Assembly (NCBI GenBank): GCA_049999725.1
Contig: JBNGIS010030458.1
Coordinates: 1-22,567 of the forward strand
Direction of reading: 5' to 3'
DNA from: Haplomitrium mnioides
Lineage: Eukaryota > Marchantiophyta > Haplomitriopsida > Calobryales
DNA: 22,567 nucleotides
Within the stretch, counting starts at the first letter, position 1; every line of letters starts with the position of its first letter. Under the pieces are notes generated by a model that worked only from the letters and a program-made list of their open reading frames with translations, was not told the DNA's origin and searched no databases. Shown here in pieces: positions 1-8,844 of this stretch. A program made the translations under genes and the position numbers.

Positions 1-131
1 GATCGTTAAGACCTGAATTCACTAACAAAGGTGCTGGGGCCGTCTCATTAAAGACCCTTGTTACTCTTTGTCACCCTTTTGTCTGAAATAAGCCTCAACC
101 AGGTGTTAAGAGAGGAGGGAAGGGGGTGACA
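1..131 (+). repeat. 3' end of the 5' LTR of element A
   Basis: These 131 bases recur in the same orientation at 9733-9863 with one difference (C at 76, A at 9808). The shared stretch stops right after TGACA at 127-131. The 3' LTR of the same element begins TGTCA at 6024 and ends TGACA at 9863, so this is best read as the last part of the 5' LTR, with the other roughly 3.7 kb left of the window. It includes a purine-rich run at 109-126 just before the terminal TGACA. The near-identity of the two copies suggests a fairly recent insertion, but 131 bases give only a rough age. Confidence 0.85.
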
Positions 132-270
132 TAGATTTTTGTGCACTTGAGACCCACATTCAGATTGGGAAGCAGATTGAGAGATACAGAGTTGATGTGG
201 GAGAACCTTTTGAGGAAGAGTGGCGAACAGAAGAGACGTTTGAGTTGAAGTTGCAGTGGCCAGTGGAGGG
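132..270 (+). other. 5' leader of element A, primer binding site not recognised
   Basis: This is the short untranslated stretch between the LTR end and gag. A primer binding site normally starts with TGG within a few bases of the LTR end. Here the first bases are TAGATTTTTGTGCACTTGAG, which I cannot match well to a tRNA 3' end. It aligns only loosely with the equivalent, clearer tRNA-Asp-type site of element B. The site may be mutated or may use an unusual tRNA. Confidence 0.5.
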
Positions 271-1953
271 ATGGCCAATCCAGTACCCCATATGGGACTT
301 CAGAGCAGATTTAAATACAAGTCCTTCAAGGGACGCCCGAAGGATGATCCAGATGCATGGCTGGACAATCTAGAAAACAGAGCAGCAGCAAATGGCGAAG
401 CCCATGTGAAAATGGGGATCGTGCCTGCAGTGCTGAAAGGAGAAGCCCAGCCTTGGTACAAAGACTTACCTGAGGTCATCAAGAGGGACTGGGGAGCTTT
501 TAAAGTTGCATTTGTGTCAAAGTTCAAGAAGATTGGAGAGGAGACAGAGGCCTTTATAAAGATGGGGCAGCTTCGAATGAAGAGGAAAGAATCAGTGAGG
601 AAGTTCCTACAAAGATTTAAGAAGGTAGCAAGGAAGCTGAGCCCACCTGCCACAGATGGGATGCTAACCTCATGGTTCCTGGCAGCCCTGCTTAGAGAGA
701 TAGGGACATGGGTGAGGCAAACTAACCCACAAGATCTGGAAGCCGCAGTGACTGCCGCTCAATCCCATGTGAAAGTTGCCATCAACAGCTCTAGAAACAG
801 ATCAAGAGCTAAGTATGAGTCGGAGGATTCTTCGAAAAACTCGGATAGTGATGAGGAGTTAGAAAAGAGCTCCGTATCCACCTCGGAGAGTGAGGTGGAC
901 TTAGACAGCAGCAGTTCAAGTGAGGACAGGTCATCAAGAAGAAAGAAGAAGAAGAAGGAGCAAAGGAAGATGAGGGAAGCTAAAGAGAAGAAATACCGAC
1001 AAACCCATTACGAAAGGGACAGCAAGAAGAAGAGGTCAAAGAAAGGTCTGGACCGGGAATCTGAAGCAGAGTCGAGTAAAAAGAAAGGGGGGAAAGACCC
1101 ACTGGAGGAGTTGAGTGCAAAAATGGAGGCCATGAACATAGTCCTAGCTGGAATCAAACCAGAGGGTCGACCACTACCCACAAGGAGGGTGGGTGTATGG
1201 TGCATCAAGTGTAATAAGCACGGGCATTCTCCTCAAGAGTGCCCTACTAAAGCCAACACCATCCATTATGTGAGGGAGGAGCCTCCAGAGTACATACGCG
1301 AAGAGGTAGAATACGTTCAAGAAGAGCCACCGGAGCCTGTATACGAGATCAACAGTGGACCTCGTACCATTCTAGGGAGACCTGCAGGCCTAAGGGCAGG
1401 GCAATCAAGCGGTTGGACTGCAACCAGGTCGCCAAGGACAACCATCATAATTTTCTGTAACTGTGGTCAGCCCGGGCATATATCGCCTAACTGCCCTGTG
1501 CCGAGGAAACAAAACCATGGGCAGCCGACGGCATTGTGCTTTATGTGTAAGAAGGAAGGACATGTAGTTGTGAATTGTCCACTCAATAAGAGACCAGAAG
1601 TCGCATCCAATGCAGGTGGGAATCCGACGCAGCTGACAGTAATCAGTTTGATAACTCTGGAACCTGAAGAGGAGGAAGCTGAACTGCCCGATTGGGAGAC
1701 CCCATCACCGGAGGACTGCTACAGGGTGGTGATAAGATCGGGAGCCAAGTCCAAGAAGAAGGACAAGTACAGGCGAAAGGCCAAGAAGGCGCAGGTTCAA
1801 GGGTCACCATCACAGAGTGACTCAGATTACCAGAGAGATCATCCCAAGTGGTTTTATCCCAAGCAAAAGGAGGAGGTGAGGAGGCAGCTCACGGCCCTAG
1901 ATGCCGCCGAAGAAAAGGATGCGGCCACTCAGACCCTGAAGGAGGTCAAGTAG
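271..1953 (+). CDS. gag: Ty3/gypsy Gag polyprotein, uninterrupted (element A)
   Basis: This encodes the capsid/nucleocapsid protein that packages retrotransposon RNA in cytoplasmic particles. The open frame also runs upstream to 244, but the first ATG is at 271, giving about 560 residues. The N-terminal 150 residues fit a retrotransposon gag domain (motifs SFKGRPKDDPDAW and WYKDLP, then a hydrophobic/basic helix ending VSKFKK). A low-complexity stretch rich in Ser, Asp, Glu and then Lys follows, roughly residues 175-270. Two intact CCHC zinc knuckles lie at 1201-1242 and 1537-1578. A third, between them at 1453-1494, has Phe where the first Cys is expected. A charged C-terminal tail ends at a TAG at 1951 that may have replaced a Gln codon. 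The protease frame follows one base out of phase. This is the only long undamaged ORF in the window. Confidence 0.9.
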   Translation: MANPVPHMGLQSRFKYKSFKGRPKDDPDAWLDNLENRAAANGEAHVKMGIVPAVLKGEAQPWYKDLPEVIKRDWGAFKVAFVSKFKKIGEETEAFIKMGQLRMKRKESVRKFLQRFKKVARKLSPPATDGMLTSWFLAALLREIGTWVRQTNPQDLEAAVTAAQSHVKVAINSSRNRSRAKYESEDSSKNSDSDEELEKSSVSTSESEVDLDSSSSSEDRSSRRKKKKKEQRKMREAKEKKYRQTHYERDSKKKRSKKGLDRESEAESSKKKGGKDPLEELSAKMEAMNIVLAGIKPEGRPLPTRRVGVWCIKCNKHGHSPQECPTKANTIHYVREEPPEYIREEVEYVQEEPPEPVYEINSGPRTILGRPAGLRAGQSSGWTATRSPRTTIIIFCNCGQPGHISPNCPVPRKQNHGQPTALCFMCKKEGHVVVNCPLNKRPEVASNAGGNPTQLTVISLITLEPEEEEAELPDWETPSPEDCYRVVIRSGAKSKKKDKYRRKAKKAQVQGSPSQSDSDYQRDHPKWFYPKQKEEVRRQLTALDAAEEKDAATQTLKEVK

Positions 1954-2878
1954 CAGCAAGGGATGGAAGAGCCAAAAGACCTCAGGGAGCTACCACCATC
2001 CATGTCAGGGGCACCGAAACTAACCCTTACAGCATTCAGGCTGATGTCAGGGACTGCCCTGTCACGGCCACTATAGGGCAATTAATTAAAGATAGCCCTT
2101 TATACAGGAGACAATTGAGGGAGTTGCTGATGGGAGCCAAAAGACGGAAAAAGCTACCTAAGGTAGGGGCCCCAACAGAGTTACGGTGGGTTTGTGAAGA
2201 TAAAGGTGCTTCAGAGATTAATATCCAGATTGCTGGGTGCACGCTATCTTTGGTACCAGTGGATGGAGGAGCGGGCGTCAATATTATGGTCGAAGATAGT
2301 ACCCACAGATTGGGGTTCAGAGACTTCCAACCTACCGCGCGCATAATGAGGTTGGCAGACGGATCCTGAGTCAAGCCCTTAGGCGCTCTCTTACAAGTAC
2401 CTACTACCATTGGTGGCAAGGAGTTTCGCCTAAACTATTTGGTAATGCGACCAGCATTACCAATGCATCCCCTTACCCGGTACTTATTGGGAGACCTTGG
2501 TTGTACGGAGCTAGAGTCACGCATAACTGGGGGAACTCGACGCTAGTCTTTGGTCCAGAAAAAACAGAGGTACAATATGGGCCAGTGCCACATCTGGGGG
2601 AGACCCAATCCGAAGATGAGTATGATAGTGAATGGTCTGAAGAAGACGAAGAATCAGAATATCACTACTGGGTCCAGATGGTCAGTGAAGCTGCAGAGGA
2701 TGATTTGATGGAAGAAAAGGTTGTGGGAGTTAATCAATTGAAGATCGAAGAAAGCACCAAGGAAATGCCTATGCAAAGGCGAGGCATTGAATATTCAGCA
2801 AGGGGTAAGGACACTAAGGCCGGAAGAAAAGAGAGGTCCGAAGTGTCACAACTGAACTCAACAGAAGCACCTGATTAG
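1954..2878 (+). pseudogene. broken aspartic protease region of Pol (element A)
   Basis: This is the retropepsin that would cut the Gag-Pol polyprotein. Protease-like sequence lies in a frame one base back from gag up to about 2450. The active-site block reads VPVDGGAGVNIM with the Asp codon at 2262-2264; the usual D-T/S-G is D-G-G here, and element B shares it. A TGA at 2367-2369 interrupts the frame. Between about 2445 and 2470 the frame changes again, and the conserved tail IGRPWLYGARV continues in the third frame to a TAG at 2876-2878. The segment from about 2590 to 2878 is acidic linker with no recognised domain. No functional protease can come from this copy without repair or suppression. 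Confidence 0.8.
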
Positions 2879-2958
2879 GCTGAGGAAATACCACGAGAGC
2901 AAAGGGGGTTGCGATTGGCAACGCTCATGCAGGAGGAGGAAACAAAATGGAGAAATGA

Positions 2959-3890
2959 GGTGGGATAGTACGCTTAGCTCAACACAAAGCCATAATTGTC
3001 CAGAAGGGACACAAATTCCATATCGGATCTGGATTATCCGAAAAACATGAGCAGTCCTTGATCCACCTCCTAACCAATTTCAATGGTACCTTTGCTTGGA
3101 GCCATGGGGATCTGAAGGGAGTTCCCAGAGAATTGGGGGAGCATCGGATTGATTTGGAAACTACACCAATCCCTGTCAGGCAACGCCAGTATCGGATGAA
3201 TCCTCGATTCTCCCTGCTGGTAAAGGAAGAAATCGACAAATTGCTAGATTCATATTTCATCTACCCAGTACTGAATAGCGAGTGGGTGTCGCCATTGGTC
3301 GTAGTACCAAAGAAAATCGGACAGGATGGAGAGCAAATAATAAGGTTATGTTAGGATTACAGGAAGCTGAATGCAGCCATGAAAAAGGATCACTACCCTT
3401 TGCCCTTTACCGATGGCATTCTGGATCTTGTCGCAGGACAAGTGGTTTACATCTTCTTGGATGGCTATTCAGGTTATAACTAGATTTGGATAAGAGAAGA
3501 AGATAAGCTGAAGACAACGTTCACAACAGAATGGGGGTGTTTTCTTTTCAAAGGATGCCTTTTGGACTCTGTAACGCGCCTGGAACATTTCAGCGGATGA
3601 TGATGAACCTATTCCACAATTATCTGCGAAAGTTTCTTGAGATATTCATTGATGATTTTGTGATATATGGAAAGATCTGCAACCACGAAAGGGATTTGAG
3701 CCTCACTCTTCAGCGATGCCGAGAAATAGGATTGCGCTTGCACCCTGGAAAGTGCTTCTTCAGAGTGTTAGAAGGAATACTTATGGGACATAGAATTTCA
3801 AGCAGAGGTATAGAGGTGGACCAGGAAAAGACGACAATTTGGATGAAGGTAGCATTCCCAACCAACCTGAAGGAGGTACAAGGTTTTTAG
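2959..3890 (+). pseudogene. broken reverse transcriptase domain (element A)
   Basis: This is the RNA-dependent DNA polymerase domain of a Ty3/gypsy Pol. It starts after a TGA at 2956-2958 with the conserved block FAWSHGDLKGVPRELGEHRI at the N-terminal edge. TAG codons at 3352-3354 (inside the LC-DYRKLN motif) and 3481-3483 interrupt it. A frame change falls in the G-run near 3533-3538, consistent with loss of one base. In the next frame the motif RMPFGLCNAPGTFQRM and the catalytic block EIFIDDFVIY (Asp-Asp pair retained) are clear. A further TAG lies at 3888-3890, just before the GYYRRFIEQF motif that leads into RNase H. The catalytic residues survive but the frame does not. Confidence 0.88.
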
Positions 3891-4628
3891 AGATGTGTAG
3901 GCTACTATCGAAGATTCATTGAGCAATTCGCCTCAATAGCCTTACCGCTCATTGAAATGACTAAACATGGCATCACCTTTGAAGCCACTCCGGAGAGATT
4001 GACCAGCTTCAATGAATTGAAGAAACGATTGGCCAACGCACCAATCCTTATACCACCAAGCTGGGAAAAAGACTTCCATGTGATGATCGACGTATCAGGG
4101 TTCTGTATAGGATCAGTGCTGAGCCAAGTGGATGAACAAGGTAGAGATCATCCGATATACTTTGCAAGCAGGTTGTTGGCTGCAGCAGAAATGAACTATT
4201 CAGCCACTGACAGAGAGGCATTGGGGATCATCTATTCCCTTAAAAAATTCAGGCACTACCTGTTACATTATAAGGTGATCTTCCACACCGATCACAACAC
4301 TATGAAGTATCTGGTAAACAAACCAGATGTAACTGGCAGGATTGCAAGGTGGGTCCTACTGCTGCAAGAATTCAATTTTGAAGTCAGAATCAAACCAGGA
4401 AAGAAGCACAACAATGCTGACTTCTTCTCCCGAGTGGCTGGGCCAATCAATGAAAGGGAAGTGGACGATGCTTTCCCAGATGAGGATCTATTTCAGGTCA
4501 GAACAGGAAGGCCAACCAATTATGCTACAATCATTAACTTCCTCAGCACAACACAGATTCCAAAGGGTAGCAGCAAAGAGGAGGCTGTAGTGTTCCTCAG
4601 AAAAGTAAGCCCGTATCTATTAGTGTAG
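3891..4628 (+). pseudogene. RNase H domain of Pol, mostly open (element A)
   Basis: This domain removes the RNA strand during reverse transcription. It is in the same frame as the downstream half of the reverse transcriptase and is open from 3891 to a TAG at 4626-4628. Visible motifs, in order: GYYRRFIEQF; DVSGFCIGSVLSQ (first catalytic Asp, with Ser for the more usual Ser-Asp surroundings); YFASRLLAAAEMNYSATDRE (catalytic Glu region); FHTDHNTMKYL (catalytic Asp); and ADFFSRV at the end, where other gypsy elements read AD-LSR. This is the longest intact Pol segment and matches the RNase H usually fused to gypsy reverse transcriptase. I see no second RNase H domain of the kind that Tat-lineage elements carry. 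Confidence 0.88.
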
Positions 4629-5801
4629 GGGTTGTTACACAAAAGAGGATTTGATGGCATGATCAGAAGATGCTTAGAGCAGGATCAGGCAACAATAGTG
4701 ATGCAAGCTCTGCATGGAGAGGAAGTGGGGGGTCATTTTACAGCAGATGTCATAGTGAGGAAGGTGCTAAGTGCAGGATATTGGTGGCCAACCCTGCACA
4801 AGGATGTGCACTTTTGGGTGAAGAGGTGTGATGCTTGTCAGAGGATAGGAAAGCCAACAGCTAGCCAACATCACCCTCTGGTACCAATTATCCCCCTAGC
4901 ACCCTTTGAAAAATGGGGAATAGATTTCATTGGGCCAATTGCACCATCCACCAGAAGAGGCAACAGGTACATCCTCCTAGCAACAGACTACGCCACGAAA
5001 TGGGTGGAGATCAGGGCTACCAGAAAGGATGATGCTAAGACAGTGGCAACATTCCTGTATTAACAAATGTTCTGCAGATTTGGGCTACTACTCGAACTGG
5101 TGAGTGACCAGGGAACCCACTTTATCAATCAAGTGATAAAGGATCTGACTTCCAGATACCTGATTAAGCATTGACACACTACAGCCTACCACCCGAAGGT
5201 CAATGGATTGACAGAGAGGGCCAATGGGATAATGGGAAAGATCCTAAGCAAGACAGTGGCAGCAAATAAAGCAGATTGAGATTTGAAGCTGCTCACAGCA
5301 GTACATGCCTACAACCTGGCCTAAAAGACCACTACAAGCCACTGTCCTTATTTTCTGGTTTTTGGGCAGAATGCACTAGTCTATATTGAATTAGAAGTAC
5401 CAACCCAAAGAGTCTTGGAGGAAGGTAGAATGGCGGAGTATCAGAGCTGAAGAGAAACACTGTATCAGCTGTAGCAATTGGAGGAATCAAGGGAACAAAC
5501 CCAGATACGGTTGGAGCACCGTCAGGAACTACAAAAACATCAGCATGACAAAAAGCTGAAACTGACAAGTATTTCAGAAGGGGCATTGGTATTGATTTAT
5601 GATAGTCAGTTTGTACATTTTCCGGGAAAGCTGCACACTCGATGGATGGGGCCATTCGTGCTGAGAAGACTGCATCAGAATGGATCAGCAGAGTTGGAAA
5701 CCTTGGAGGGAGAGCATGTCGCTAATTAGATTCATTACGACCGTCTGAAAAGGTACATTCACAGAGAGGAGGATGTTGGGGGTCCGAAATCAACAAGCTA
5801 A
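4629..5801 (+). pseudogene. broken DD35E integrase (element A)
   Basis: This is the integrase that joins element DNA to the chromosome. The N-terminal zinc-binding module is present (His in LHGEEVGGHF, then CDACQ with the CXXC pair). The catalytic triad is retained: Asp at 4923-4925 (GIDFIGP), Asp at 5106-5108 (LVSDQGTHF) and Glu at 5214-5216 (LTERANG), with exactly 35 residues between the second Asp and the Glu. A GPY/F-type module follows (RWMGPFVLRRL, about 5641-5673). The frame is cut by TAA 5061, TGA 5172, TGA 5277, TAA 5322, TGA 5448, TAG 5472 and TAG 5727, and the natural end is probably TAA 5799-5801. No chromodomain is visible, which points to a non-chromovirus lineage. Confidence 0.88.
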
Positions 5802-5826
5802 GGGAATCAAATCCGAATCGGCAAGG

Positions 5827-5898
5827 GTCGGTGAGTGTGTGTGTAATTATGTGAGTTTTTAGGTGAGTATAGGAGTGTGTGTGAGTTTGTGAAGTACA
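5827..5898 (+). repeat. GT-rich low-complexity stretch
   Basis: A run of imperfect GTGTGTGAGT-like repeats lies between the end of integrase and the polypurine tract. It has no coding potential on the plus strand. The minus-strand open frame across it is a by-product of the repeat. Confidence 0.7.
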
Positions 5899-6011
5899 GT
5901 CCTCCGAGTTCAATTGTTGGGGACCAGGTAGCGGTACAACGGGGAAGAGAGAATCAAACTGAGAAAGAGTGATGAAGCTGCTGGTATGTTCGCGGGGAAA
6001 TTTCACAATTC

Positions 6012-6020
6012 AAAGGGGGG
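6012..6020 (+). other. polypurine tract of element A
   Basis: AAAGGGGGG lies three bases before the TGTCA start of the 3' LTR. This is the position and composition expected of the RNase H-resistant primer for plus-strand DNA synthesis. Confidence 0.8.
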
Positions 6021-6385
6021 TAATGTCAGCCGGGTGTTTATGTACTTGTTTAATATTTTCTTAAAGTTTTTAAAAAAATAAGTGAGAAGACATGTTTTGG
6101 GTATAAAGGGTGTCCAATGTACATAGAAAGGAGTCAAGACAGGTTTGGAGAAAAGGGAGGATTGAGATCTAAGCAGAGAACGAGTCTACTAGAAGAAAAG
6201 GTTAGGTTGGATCAGGTTAGAGGTCTGATAGAAAAATTAAAAGATAAAAAATAATAAAACTAACCTAATTGTTGAGGGCCAAGCCAAGCCCACTAATTTC
6301 CTAACTATCTAACTTGGAGGAGAGCCTACCCTGAGGGGGGGTTCAGCCCTGAAATAGGTCCGTCCAAGGGCAGATAAGGGAATGT

Positions 6386-6449
6386 GGTGGCCTTACACCC
6401 CTCTAGGAGGCTGCCTCTCAAAGGATTGGAGGAGTGAGATTCTTATATA
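6386..6449 (+). promoter_or_regulatory. LTR promoter block and TATA box (element A)
   Basis: The block GGTGGCCTTACACCCC (6386-6401) is followed by GGCTGCCTCTC near 6409-6419. TATATA lies at 6444-6449, 24 bp after the block. The same arrangement occurs at 15745-15807 (minus strand) and 22294-22357 (plus strand), which supports a conserved RNA polymerase II core promoter for this LTR family. Transcription would run into the R/U5 part of the LTR and on into neighbouring DNA. Confidence 0.7.
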
Positions 6450-7399
6450 CTACTTCAACAACATTGCGGGAAACTTATGGGATATATGCAAAGGCCAGGG
6501 TGACTCGCGAATGTGTCTGTGGATTTCCAGTGAGTATGGCTGTGAGAAAGGGTGCATGGCAACGATGAATCCCCTGTAAACGAAGAAAGATCGGCTGGGA
6601 GGCAGCCAAGTGATACGAGCCCTACTGCGACAATCGAAATGAAGAGCTGAACCCGACGAAGGATCTGTTTGAATCGATTGTGCTGCGCTGCGCCCAACTG
6701 AAGAATTACCTTGCTGATGAGGATTTCTGCTGAAGATTGAGGTACTTGAGTGCTGAGGCGCATGAGGGAAGATCCTTGTGAAATGTGAATGCCCAGCGAA
6801 GAAAGATGCGTGAAGCCTCTCCTGTGAAGAATCGAATGCTGTGAACGAAGCTCCCTCTAAGGAATCGACCAATGATGAAGGACCAGAAATGAATGTCCCT
6901 AAGAAGAAAACGATCCCCTGTGAAGTTCATCGGGATGTATGATATAATGTGTGACACTTGCTTAAGCAATGTGATCCGGTGGGTAGGGCGTTGAAGCTAG
7001 TGTGGTAAAGAGTCAAGTCTGAGGCAGAACTTGGTTCGCGATGAGTGCAGAAGTCCCGATTTTACTTGGAGTTATGTATCGTTCTTCTAAGAAGCTATTC
7101 AGGGAGTCAATTACTGAAGGATTGATCGACAATCAATCTCCTTAAGAAGAAGAAAGCGATCGACCTGCGAGGAAATGCTCTGCGCTGAAAGCCCATGCGG
7201 AATATGAACTGTGATAAGGAAGAATCAAATTGTGAAGATCAGCATGTGCGGCATTCCATGAGCAAAAACGAAATATGGGGAATCACCAGGCGATGAAGAC
7301 GTGCGACGATCGGATTGAAGAAGAAAAGATGATCTGCGAAGAATCGAGTCCGAAGTCTGTGGTGTCCGATCCTAAAAACGGATCGGAAAGTCGCCTTCC

Positions 7400-7475
7400 T
7401 AAGTGGGGAGCCCACTAAAAATGGTTCTGATTCGTCTTATGATGTGGGGAGGACTGGTTAAGAGGGATTCCGAAA
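7400..7475 (+). repeat. GTGGGG...TTCCGA motif pair in LTR A
   Basis: Two neighbouring copies of a roughly 30-bp motif: AAGTGGGGAGCCCACTAAAA then ATGGTTCTGA at 7401-7430, and a second with GATGTGGGGAGG and GGGATTCCGA at 7441-7475. Related copies lie at about 8037-8069 and 8073-8110 in this LTR, and on the opposite strand in LTR B. Confidence 0.6.
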
Positions 7476-7707
7476 CGGGTTAATTAATCGGACATAAAGG
7501 TGCTTTATCGAAGATTCAGACGAATTGGGAAAGTTCAAATCGGGTATCTTTAGAAAGTTTGAAAGGAATCCGCGGAGCTCTTAGTTCTTACAACAAGCGT
7601 TTCCACAAGTCAAGTAAACAAGCCTTCTTTAATGTTCTTACATAGAAATTTTCGATGCCTTAGTGAAAAGAAGAAGACTCTCAAGGTTCCTATATCAAGG
7701 GAGGATG

Positions 7708-8400
7708 CTGAAATGAAGATAAGACGAGGTTTCACTTGAAGAACAAGGTGCCGAAACAGTCACATATCGACGGTCTGGATAGAATTGCCGCAACAGGGAT
7801 ATGTCGAAGAACCGATTGGGAGAAAAATAAGGGTGCCAAAATGAAGACATATCAATGATTCGGCAGAGGAAGAACGTAGAGGCTGAAAAGGTAACTTATC
7901 GACAGTCCAGCCCAAAAGGAGGAAGTAGTATCGAAACAGGGATAAATCGAAGATCTGGCTGGAAAAAGAACATGGAGCCGAAAGGGCGATAAATTGGAGG
8001 CAGAGCCCACTTAAGGGGGTTTGGATCTGCCATCCGTTGTGGGGTACCTGACTTAATATGGTTCCGATTAACCTCCCTAAGTGGACTGTCCACTTAGCAG
8101 GGTTCCGAAGGGGGCTAACAGATGTTTCCGATACAAGGATAGAGCGCAGCTCCGGTATAGGAAGAAAGAGATGCTGAAATAGCAATTTATCAACGGACCT
8201 GGAGAAGAAAGCGGCGCGGAAACGGTGATCTATCGTAGGTTTGACAAAGAAGAAACGAGAAGGGAGCTACCGAAATGAGGATGAGTCACAGATTTGACCA
8301 TAGGAGAACCAAAGATGCCGAATACGCGATATAGCGCACATCCGACGGACGAAGAAGCGGTGCTGAAAAGAGGATCTATCATTGATCCAACTCAGTGCAA
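7708..8400 (+). repeat. degenerate tandem array of about 12 units in LTR A
   Basis: Units begin with a GCCGAAACAGGGATATATCG-like core and continue with an A/G-rich GAAGAA spacer. Core starts are at 7708, 7751, 7788, 7836, 7883, 7931, 7978, then 8173, 8217, 8270, 8318 and 8363. Spacing is 37-53 bp, most often 47-48. A 195-bp gap between units 7 and 8 holds two copies of the GTGGGG...TTCCGA motif. The units are too diverged to be a satellite, and no conserved protein frame runs through them. Confidence 0.75.
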
Positions 8401-8500
8401 AAGCGGAGGTCCTTTGTAGTTCTTATTCAAAGAGAACAAATCTTGCGGATGACATGGCAGTGAAGAATTCAGCGGGTCTACGAACGGTCAGCGCGGCGGT

Positions 8501-8523
8501 CCGCCTACCCCTTTGCGGGGCGG
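8501..8523 (+). repeat. GC-rich hairpin in LTR A
   Basis: CCGCC, a TA bulge, then CCCC can pair with GGGGCGG across a TTTGC loop. It lies in a short GC-rich island (8490-8525) that contrasts with the surrounding sequence, directly before the GGAAACGTGG repeats. Confidence 0.5.
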
Positions 8524-8540
8524 CGTCGGATAGTGCCACA

Positions 8541-8844
8541 GCGGAAACGTGGCACCTCCACGGGACTCAGGAATCTGCAAGAATCTAACAGATTTTGCGG
8601 ACATCTTGGCATCAACGGATTACGTGGCATTCAACGGGACTCCGAGAACCAACGGGAATCTTATAGATTCAACGGGAATCTCAAGCACGGCGGAAACGTG
8701 GCACTCATAGGACACTCCGAGCAGCAGCAGAAATCTTACAGATTCCTCAGGAATATTGGATCTCAACGGAAATGTGGTGCTACGAGAGAGCCCGTGGGCT
8801 TCTTCGGTGTGTACGCGGACCTGCGGAAACGTGGTGCTTCGAGG
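8541..8844 (+). repeat. four GGAAACGTGG units interleaved with small palindromes
   Basis: GCGGAAACGTGGCAC-like copies start at 8541, 8690, 8766 (CGGAAATGTGGTGCT) and 8823. Between them are three short inverted repeats with a 3-base loop: AATCT/AGATT at 8582-8594, GAATCT/AGATTC at 8656-8670, and AATCT/AGATT at 8732-8744. The open frame here reads from a GTG and mirrors the repeats, so I treat the region as noncoding LTR. Confidence 0.65.

Noticed and set aside
109-126. Purine run read as a polypurine tract with an LTR starting at TGACA
   Set aside because: The run lies inside a sequence repeated at both ends of the element. The clear tract and TGTCA start are at 6012-6028.
48-278. Minus-strand frame sharing its C-terminal end with one at 9780-9998
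   Set aside because: The shared part is just the 131-bp LTR repeat read backwards. The rest differs and overlaps gag or Pol of the elements.
1934-1975. Programmed frameshift between gag and protease
   Set aside because: No evident slippery heptamer with a structure was found, and element B shifts at a different place and in the other direction.
5722-6006. Minus-strand frame rich in Thr-His
   Set aside because: Its Thr/His repeats are the GT-rich stretch read backwards.
7760-8185. 141-residue minus-strand frame
   Set aside because: It is antisense to the 12-unit array with no domain. Purine-rich DNA gives few stops on the opposite strand.
7708-8400. CRISPR-like array
   Set aside because: The cores are diverged, spacers are not unique, the context is a plant LTR, and no cas genes are present.
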